Origin: Methanosarcinales archaeon
GTDB lineage: Archaea; Halobacteriota; Syntropharchaeia; Alkanophagales; Methanospirareceae
NCBI GenBank assembly: GCA_025464345.1
Contig: JAODGP010000002.1
Coordinates: 1 to 11,660 of the forward strand
Length of the DNA: 11,660 nt
Direction of reading: 5' to 3'
Shown one piece after another: positions 6,605-11,660 of this stretch. How positions within the stretch are numbered: the stretch's first letter is position 1; each line of letters opens with the position of its first letter. A model generated the notes under the pieces. It made no database searches. It was not told where the DNA came from and saw nothing but the letters and a program-made list of their open reading frames with translations. The translations under genes and the position numbers were made by a program.

Positions 6605-7464
6605 TCCCTCACACCGTATCTCTCACGCATCTCCTCGTTTATTTCATCCACCGCTTTCAGCAACCCCGGCTCACGGTACTTCTGCGCAAATGCGATAAAA
6701 GCCTTCAAATCCTTCGGTAGACACTTACCCCCAAATGCCTTGCCATGCACCGTTCCATATTTACCTATCCGCGGGTCAAGACCGACGATATCCGCAACGA
6801 CTTGAGAATTAACCCCGAGTCCTTTGCAGATGAGAAATATCTCGTTCCAGTAGGATATTTTCGTGGCGAGCATGCAGTTCGATGCGTATTTTATCAGCTC
6901 CGCAGTTCTTAAATCCATTCTGAAAATAGGTTTGTCCAAAGGTTTGTAAAGCTCTTCTAAAATATCGCCCGATTTTTTATCGTATTCGCCGATTACAATT
7001 CGATCCTCGGTAAAGAAATCCTTTTTGTAGCTATTTTCATCAGTCCATGAGTTCGCTATCTCTGTCAGGAATTCGGGATTCATGCAAACCCCTATTTCAC
7101 CTCCTCTCACGCTCTTCCCTGAATATTCCCCCAGTATCGGAACTACTACCTCCTCTGTTGTCCCCGGAACTACGGTGCTTTTCACGACTACAAGATGGTA
7201 GCCATTTTTGTTTGCCAATGCCTTCCCTATATCTTTCGATGCTTCTTTTATATAGCTCAGGTCAATTCCATCAGACGTTGTCGGTGTCGGAACGCAGATG
7301 AACGACACATCCGAGTTCTCTATTGCGTAGTTTATATCCTTCGTGAAATTTGGCAGGTCTTTATCCACAATGTCATGAAAAATCACCTCATTGCCGAGTT
7401 CCGCTAATCCCTTTCCAATCGCTGTGCCTACCCAGCCCGACCCGATTATGCTTATCCTTTTCAT
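6601..7464 (-). CDS. Short UDP-glucose/GDP-mannose dehydrogenase-family protein
   Basis: The protein (287 residues from the chosen start) has an N-terminal Rossmann domain with GSGWVG (8-13), VPTPT and KSTVVPGTTEE, then NPEFL, the helical core with ELIKYASNCMLA, and the catalytic motif GGKCLPKD with Cys248. These are the NAD-binding and active-site elements of enzymes that oxidise NDP-sugars twice to uronic acids. Typical members have about 400-450 residues. This one ends shortly after the dimerisation helix, so the C-terminal UDP-binding domain is absent. It may act with a separate partner, on another substrate, or be impaired. I chose the ATG at 7464 over one at 7530 because MKRISIIGSGWVG is the canonical start and a TATA-like box (7491-7500) fits it. 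Base composition is visibly more A+T-rich than the neighbours, which may hint at transfer. A broken galU-like start follows at once. Confidence 0.85.
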   Translation of the reverse strand: MKRISIIGSGWVGTAIGKGLAELGNEVIFHDIVDKDLPNFTKDINYAIENSDVSFICVPTPTTSDGIDLSYIKEASKDIGKALANKNGYHLVVVKSTVVPGTTEEVVVPILGEYSGKSVRGGEIGVCMNPEFLTEIANSWTDENSYKKDFFTEDRIVIGEYDKKSGDILEELYKPLDKPIFRMDLRTAELIKYASNCMLATKISYWNEIFLICKGLGVNSQVVADIVGLDPRIGKYGTVHGKAFGGKCLPKDLKAFIAFAQKYREPGLLKAVDEINEEMRERYGVRE

Positions 7465-7505
7465 CTCGTCATTCTTTTTATCATGCCTGTTTAAATAAAT
7501 TTCTT
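7465..7505 (-). promoter_or_regulatory. TATA-like promoter of the dehydrogenase gene
   Basis: On the minus strand AATTTATTTAAAC (about 7490-7502) is centred some 30 bases upstream of the ATG at 7464. The predicted transcript starts within about 5 bases of that codon. This supports the 7464 start and argues against 7530, which would lie upstream of the box. Confidence 0.5.
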
Positions 7506-7564
7506 CCCTTAGATTCTGCCGAATCCCCAAAGGTCTTGCTGAGTTACGGTTACCGGTAAAATCA

Positions 7565-7648
7565 TGCGGGGGGTGGGATTCGAACCCACGTATCCCTGCG
7601 GAACAGGATCTTAAGTCCTGCGCCTTTGTCCTGCTCGGCTACCCCCGC
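7565..7648 (-). tRNA. tRNA-Leu (anticodon UAA)
   Basis: The minus strand folds into a complete class II tRNA. The acceptor stem GCGGGGG/CCCCCGC is fully paired, the D arm is GCC...GGC, and the anticodon stem CAGGA/TCCTG closes the loop CTTAAGA with anticodon TAA. A long variable arm (TTCCGCAGGGATAC) and the T arm GTGGG-TTCGAAT-CCCAC complete it. The discriminator base is A, as expected for leucine, and CCA is not encoded. It reads UUA codons. The 5' end lies 5 bases after the stop of the Dop-like gene on the same strand, and no TATA box is visible at the right distance. It is probably transcribed with that operon and released by RNase P and RNase Z. No intron is visible. Confidence 0.95.
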
Positions 7649-7653
7649 TCTCA

Positions 7654-9180
7654 CTAATAAATTACTTTCTCGGGGTACAGTCGCTTTGCCTCCGATAGTA
7701 TCTCCTCTAAGTCTCTACCGATCGTAATCTCCTCCTTGTTCAGCATAAACGGCTCATCCAGCAGTATCTTCGCCTCGTTCAGAACCATAGTTGACCAGCT
7801 AACACTCCTTACACGCCCGCGATACCGCTTGAGCATCTCTGCCTTGAAGTATTCCCGTGTCTGCTCCGGTGCATTGAACAGCGCATACTTCACCCTCTTC
7901 AAGTACGATTCCATCTCCACGCCCGGCAGTTCACGTTTCGCGAACGCAACCGACTCTTTTGGATTGAACAGGCTGTTTCCTCTACCATCTCTATTCTTGA
8001 GATAAAAACCCAGATTCTCATCGAGTAACGCATACTGATTGCATATACTGATGCCTTCGGAGGCGCTCTTCGGCTCGTAATTCACGAGCAGTGCTAACTT
8101 CGTCACCCAGTCGATGCCATCCACATAATGCTCCAGACATCGTGCCTCCAGCTTATCCAGCAGTCTGCTCATGCATCTGAGCCCCGTTTCGCCCCAGTCA
8201 TCACCGCCATGCTCGCTATTCACACGCTCCATCGCTTCCAGATAGAACTTCAGTATACTCACCGCATCGGTTACCTCACCGCTCTTCAGTCTTATCTTCC
8301 ACTCGCACTCCTGAGTATCCATTGATAATCTCCTGAATGTTCGCACTGGCTCATCTATCACCGGTGCATCATCGAGTAAGCCCGCTTCAAATGCGCAAAT
8401 CACCAGTACCTGTGTTATATCACGCATAAATATCGAATATTCGCACCTCAAGCCTTCATAGTGGATATCATGCAGCCGCCAGTACCGCCTTGCTGCATGT
8501 GGCTGATCCCTCGTGTTCAATATGCCGCGATCAACGGTGGTTGAGAGTGAAGAGTTCTGAACCACGAACATAGCCCTCGGTGAGATGACATACTTCACCC
8601 CCTCCCGACCCACTAACCCGCCGGATACGACGTCACCCGAGCCAGTGAAGATTATCCGTGTGACGACCCATGGTATGAGCGCTCTCTCCACCCTGCTCCA
8701 GTCACTGCAGGCTTCTCTCAGTGTCAGTATATTCCCGTGTGTGGCGTATGTAATGCTCTTAACCAGTCTCCGCACACCCTTCCCCAGTGTGAGATTGGCT
8801 ACATTGTTCTTGTGTACCATAATTTCTTTCTTCAATGCCAGACTCGCTTCCCTTGCACCCAGAAGGGCGTATATCTCAGATGCTCTCTCGTATGCCATTG
8901 CATCAATGGGGTTATTATAAGAGGGAGTCGAAATCTCCAGATGACCCATATCGTTGTAAATCCGTGACCCGTTATTACCAGATGTGGATGCTATCCGCGA
9001 CTCATGTACCTCCTGTGATACTTCCGTCGCTGTATCCCAGACGACATCAAGAGAAAAACCCCGCCTCTTCAAGCCTCGAATCGCAGCATTCACAAGCATT
9101 GATGGATTCAATCTCGCCTTCACACTCACCGGATATTCCTGTTCTATCCCTCTTATCCTGCTCTCCGTACCCACACGCAT
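7654..9180 (-). CDS. Dop-like protein (depupylase/deamidase family)
   Basis: This 508-residue protein aligns along its length with Dop, the enzyme that deamidates and removes the small modifier Pup. Visible motifs are GIEQEY (11-16, ATP/metal-binding glutamates), NGSRIYNDMGHLEISTP (70-86), HKNN (123-126), YATHGN (145-150), RGILNTRDQPHA (218-229), RLHDI (235-239), and a C-terminal TREYFKAEMLKR with SWSTMVL (441-467). The 70-86 segment matches the Dop pattern NGARLYVDHAHPEYSAP without gaps, so Asp77 corresponds to the Dop catalytic Asp, with His80 and Glu82 kept. The spacing Asp-x-x-His is that of Dop; PafA has one residue more. The flexible Dop loop between Trp48 and Asn70 is much shorter than in mycobacterial Dop. 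The gene starts 3 bases after the PafA-like gene with an AGAGGT Shine-Dalgarno sequence. Activity on Pup is inferred, not shown. Confidence 0.85.
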   Translation of the reverse strand: MRVGTESRIRGIEQEYPVSVKARLNPSMLVNAAIRGLKRRGFSLDVVWDTATEVSQEVHESRIASTSGNNGSRIYNDMGHLEISTPSYNNPIDAMAYERASEIYALLGAREASLALKKEIMVHKNNVANLTLGKGVRRLVKSITYATHGNILTLREACSDWSRVERALIPWVVTRIIFTGSGDVVSGGLVGREGVKYVISPRAMFVVQNSSLSTTVDRGILNTRDQPHAARRYWRLHDIHYEGLRCEYSIFMRDITQVLVICAFEAGLLDDAPVIDEPVRTFRRLSMDTQECEWKIRLKSGEVTDAVSILKFYLEAMERVNSEHGGDDWGETGLRCMSRLLDKLEARCLEHYVDGIDWVTKLALLVNYEPKSASEGISICNQYALLDENLGFYLKNRDGRGNSLFNPKESVAFAKRELPGVEMESYLKRVKYALFNAPEQTREYFKAEMLKRYRGRVRSVSWSTMVLNEAKILLDEPFMLNKEEITIGRDLEEILSEAKRLYPEKVIY

Positions 9181-9182
9181 CC

Positions 9183-9197
9183 GTTATACCTCTTCCT
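9183..9197 (-). promoter_or_regulatory. Ribosome binding site of the Dop-like gene
   Basis: On the minus strand AGAGGT lies about 8 bases before the ATG at 9180, within the last codons of the PafA-like gene. It supports this ATG as the start. It contrasts with the leaderless genes elsewhere in the window, as expected for a gene inside an operon. Confidence 0.6.
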
Positions 9198-10941
9198 CAT
9201 CCACCCTGCTCTCCTCTGCCTTTATCTCCTCCAGCTTCTTCTCTATGCTCTCTTCATTCCAGCCGTCCAGTTGATCAAACCTGTAAGTCTTGTTATTCGA
9301 ATACAGGAGATAATCGAGGTACGGATTCCTGACAATCCTGTTCCTTATCTCACGACTTATCTCCTCTTCCCAGCCCCTTATGTCCTCCTCAGCCGCAAGT
9401 AGTCGGACAAGTACCTGCCTCGTTGATTCACCACGACGCCGCTCCCTCAGGAAGACAACCACCGCACTCGGCATTCGTGCAAGCTCAGGATACCGCTCGA
9501 ACAGGCGTGAATATTCCTCGCTCGTCGGACGGCTCGTATCTATCTTTATCTTCGGCTCTCTCGTTATCGTTATCTTATTCCAGCTCAGAGCCGCATTCTC
9601 GAACTCCGACGCCAGTCTCACACGCAATTCCGCCCTTGAGTTCCTTGGCGGGAATAAAAGCGCTTCCCCCAGGTCCTCCTCGGTCAGTAAGCGCTCCACA
9701 CCCATCCTGTCGGCAACACGCTCGTATAAATCGTAATCACACAGATTGGTGAAATCAAAAGAAGCTGCTATCTCCTTCTCTATTCGCTCGTCCATCAGGT
9801 ACATACTTCTATAATCGAACTTGCCCTTTGGCACGTAATCATATTCAAAATCGTCTATCTCATGCGTTATCACCCACAGCTTCATCGCCCATTCCAGACG
9901 CCGAACCACATACATGTCCTCGATCAGACCCTGGCTGAGCTTATCACTCAGCCGCTTGAATGTGTCCAGTGCGTATTCATCCCAGTAGGATGTCTCTCGC
10001 TCTTCAAACAGCTCCTCTATCACTGACAGGTAATAATGATTGAGATAGTCTATCGCAGATTCAGTCCTGCCATTCATCAATCTTACACACCAGTCGCCAT
10101 TTATACTCAGGGATATCTCTTTGAACATCTGAAGCGGGTTCCAGATCTCCTCCACACGGGTAAGATAACCCGATTCTATCGCATCTATCACATAAGATGT
10201 GAGTGCATTGTTGAGCAGTCTGGTGACCTCAGACCGGACACCCTCGCCTGATGTGATATGAATCCTGTACTTATCCTTTGTGCTCAACGGTTCATCCCGT
10301 GTAGATAATATGGGCCACTGAGATGGCGATTCTGTAAGAACTCGCCTGGCTACCATCGCTTTAGGCGAAATGACATATTTTATACCGTCCTTCTCGGCTA
10401 CAAATCCACCAGCACCGAAGAATATCTTACGGAGCACCAGGAATGGTATGAGTAAATTCTCCTTACCCACAAACCTCTTACGATCCGCTATGTATGATTC
10501 ATGCGTGCCACGGCTGTAACGCTTATCTATCTCAACATTCGCCTTCCAGCACTGTATATACGTGTTCTGACCCCGTCTCTTCAACTTCTCACGATATCGC
10601 TCGTTCGCCTTATCCACTCCTATCTGCATGTACAGTTCCGCAGCTTTGTCGTATTTCAGCACCTCAAACGCATTCCTGCACTCAGGCGTGGCTATCTCGA
10701 GATGACCGCCCGTGCATATATAAATGCGCGAACCGTTACGCAGGAATCCATCATTCCTCCGCCTCAACTTTGAACATATCGCGTCCACACCATCAAAGAA
10801 CTTGTAGTCCTCAAGTGCATGGATCACCTCATCCACATGATAGAACCGTGCATAGCGATAAAGACCAGGGGATTCTGAGCTTATACCCACCCTGAATTCA
10901 TGCTCGAGCCCCTGCCATCTGTTCAGATCTACGTCCCCCAT
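9184..10941 (-). CDS. PafA-like protein (Pup ligase family) with altered active site
   Basis: This 585-residue protein belongs to the PafA/Dop branch of glutamine-synthetase-like carboxylate-amine ligases. Motifs are GLEHEF (11-16), LRNGSRIYICTGGHLEIATPE (67-87), KANVE (133-137), GTHESYI (145-151), LLIPFLVLRKIFFGAG (163-178), STRDEP (213-218) and, near residues 434-459, NSRAELR with LSWNKITI. The 67-87 segment aligns without gaps to PafA [21 protein letters not shown] and has the PafA spacing, but Cys76 takes the place of the catalytic Asp (Asp57 of Mycobacterium tuberculosis PafA). Glu13, Tyr74, His80 and Glu82 remain. PafA proteins have about 450-480 residues; here some 100 extra residues follow, including an acidic end (about 563-585). 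The start is 11 bases after the ATPase stop with no clear Shine-Dalgarno sequence, so translation may be coupled. The family is clear; ligase activity is uncertain. Confidence 0.85.
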   Translation of the reverse strand: MGDVDLNRWQGLEHEFRVGISSESPGLYRYARFYHVDEVIHALEDYKFFDGVDAICSKLRRRNDGFLRNGSRIYICTGGHLEIATPECRNAFEVLKYDKAAELYMQIGVDKANERYREKLKRRGQNTYIQCWKANVEIDKRYSRGTHESYIADRKRFVGKENLLIPFLVLRKIFFGAGGFVAEKDGIKYVISPKAMVARRVLTESPSQWPILSTRDEPLSTKDKYRIHITSGEGVRSEVTRLLNNALTSYVIDAIESGYLTRVEEIWNPLQMFKEISLSINGDWCVRLMNGRTESAIDYLNHYYLSVIEELFEERETSYWDEYALDTFKRLSDKLSQGLIEDMYVVRRLEWAMKLWVITHEIDDFEYDYVPKGKFDYRSMYLMDERIEKEIAASFDFTNLCDYDLYERVADRMGVERLLTEEDLGEALLFPPRNSRAELRVRLASEFENAALSWNKITITREPKIKIDTSRPTSEEYSRLFERYPELARMPSAVVVFLRERRRGESTRQVLVRLLAAEEDIRGWEEEISREIRNRIVRNPYLDYLLYSNNKTYRFDQLDGWNEESIEKKLEEIKAEESRVDEEEV

Positions 10942-10952
10942 TTTTGAAAACT

Positions 10953-11660
10953 TTAGAAGTGCATACCCGTATCTTCTTCTGGCATTGACTCATAACCCGA
11001 AGCGATCATCTCCTCCGCCCGCCTCTGTACGTACTTGTCAAAGCCCTCCTTCAGATGTCTTATGTTCACTCCTATATCCTCTATGTGCTTGTATCGCTTC
11101 TCCAGTTCCTCTATTCTCGGACCCGCATCCAGTATCTCCGCCATTCTCTCGTCATCCCACATCCTCTTCATCGCCGCATCTCTGATCCTGCCACGTTTCA
11201 ACATGAGCAATGTCCGCTCCTCAAGCGCTTTGTCCTTCGCATAGTTGAATATCTGCGCAATGAACCGCCCGGTGACTGTATTCCCGCGCTTTATACGCCC
11301 TATCTCCGTCTCCACGTATCTGTCCTCGAACATGTATTCCACGAGTTCACGTACCAGAGCAGTCCTCGCTCCCTCTTCTCCGCCCATATCCTCCACCAGC
11401 CGGCGATCAAGCGGGACCTTCTTTACGTATATCTCAGCAATAGAATACGCCGTCTCTTTATCCGCTTTGGGCACCTCTATGATCTTATCAAACCGCGCTC
11501 TGAACGCGGAATCTATCAGATGCAGCCGATTCGTAGCACCAATCACGGTGAGATGCGGGTGTAGCGAATAAAATCCGTCGAGTATATCAAGCAGCTGCCC
11601 TGTTACACGTTCCGGAGCGCCAGACGAGCCGGTGTACATGCCACGTTCCTGCGCTAATGC
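10953..11660 (-). CDS. Proteasomal AAA+ ATPase, Mpa/ARC-like (C-terminal part, gene runs off the window)
   Basis: The open frame continues to the window edge, so the start lies outside. An internal ATG at 11639 is not the real start, since the seven codons before it are also open. About 235 residues are visible. They begin after the Walker B region and include QLLDILDGF (22-30), sensor-1 TVIGATNR (38-45, Asn44), an arginine-finger region AFRARFDK (52-59) and the small lid domain. In the lid, GNTVTGRFIAQIFNYAKDKA matches the Mpa pattern F(N/S)GAMIQNVVDRAKKNA, placing it with the ATPase that feeds pupylated proteins to the 20S proteasome. Residues after the lid are charged and helical. The protein ends in Gly-Met-His-Phe, where Mpa ends in Gly-Gln-Tyr-Leu. 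The N-terminal coiled coil that binds Pup would lie outside the window. An archaeal PAN or Cdc48-like ATPase is the main alternative. Confidence 0.8.
   Translation of the reverse strand, partial: ALAQERGMYTGSSGAPERVTGQLLDILDGFYSLHPHLTVIGATNRLHLIDSAFRARFDKIIEVPKADKETAYSIAEIYVKKVPLDRRLVEDMGGEEGARTALVRELVEYMFEDRYVETEIGRIKRGNTVTGRFIAQIFNYAKDKALEERTLLMLKRGRIRDAAMKRMWDDERMAEILDAGPRIEELEKRYKHIEDIGVNIRHLKEGFDKYVQRRAEEMIASGYESMPEEDTGMHF

Noticed and set aside
7549..7560. Ten-base palindrome TTACCGGTAA downstream of the tRNA
   Set aside because: Too short and isolated to call an operator or terminator; no flanking repeats or strong T-run.
9184..9260. Acidic tail of the PafA-like protein as a fused Pup
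   Set aside because: It ends in Glu-Glu-Val rather than Gly-Gly-Glu/Gln and has no other Pup signature, so a functional fused modifier is not supported.
7654..10941. Classic glutamate-cysteine ligase or glutamine synthetase as identity of the two large proteins
   Set aside because: They share the wider fold, but the motif order and the NTR(D)(E/Q)P and NG(S/A)R.Y segments match PafA/Dop specifically, and the neighbour is a proteasomal ATPase.
1..11660. CRISPR array, long tandem repeats or riboswitch
   Set aside because: No regularly spaced repeats were seen in reading the window, and the spacers between genes are too short for a typical riboswitch.

Overview
The window reads as chromosomal DNA of a euryarchaeon. 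The evidence is an archaeal/eukaryotic-type ribosomal protein pair (S4e and uL5), a tRNA-Leu with no encoded CCA, TATA-like boxes about 25 bases upstream of start codons (the pattern of leaderless transcription), and a DUF1638-like protein of the kind typical of methanogens and their relatives. I cannot name the species. A methanogen- or ANME-related lineage is only a guess.

Layout. 9-268: decayed DDE transposase/integrase on the minus strand. 328-1344 (-): GalT/HIT-superfamily protein, divergent from 1383-2093 (+), a DUF72 protein, across a 38-base promoter region. 2314-4411 (-): a tight operon of S4e, uL5 and a DUF1638-like protein; it looks like a piece of the archaeal spc ribosomal operon cut off from its usual neighbours. 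4443-6487 (+): a methylthio-purine nucleoside phosphorylase overlapping an asparagine-synthetase-like protein that has lost its glutaminase cysteine. 6601-7464 (-): a short UDP-glucose/GDP-mannose dehydrogenase-like protein, followed with an ATGA overlap by what looks like the first codons of a broken galU-type nucleotidyltransferase gene. 7565-7648 (-): tRNA-Leu(UAA).

The most striking part is 7654 to the right edge, all on the minus strand and tightly packed. It reads, in transcription order, as the C-terminal part of a proteasomal AAA+ ATPase resembling Mpa/ARC, then a PafA-like protein (Pup ligase family), then a Dop-like protein (depupylase family), then tRNA-Leu five bases after the last stop. 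Pupylation is known mainly from actinobacteria and a few other bacterial phyla, so an ATPase-PafA-Dop set next to archaeal genes is unexpected. The Dop-like protein keeps the catalytic Asp. The PafA-like protein has Cys where the catalytic Asp should be, and it carries an extra C-terminal region of about 100 residues with an acidic end. The ATPase ends in Met-His-Phe, which looks like a variant of the HbYX/QYL proteasome-docking tail. No pup gene and no proteasome subunits are visible. They could lie upstream of the ATPase, outside the window, or the system may use another modifier.

Likely working model (inference): the ATPase unfolds tagged proteins for the archaeal 20S proteasome, and the PafA-like/Dop-like pair attaches, processes or removes a small carboxylate-linked tag.
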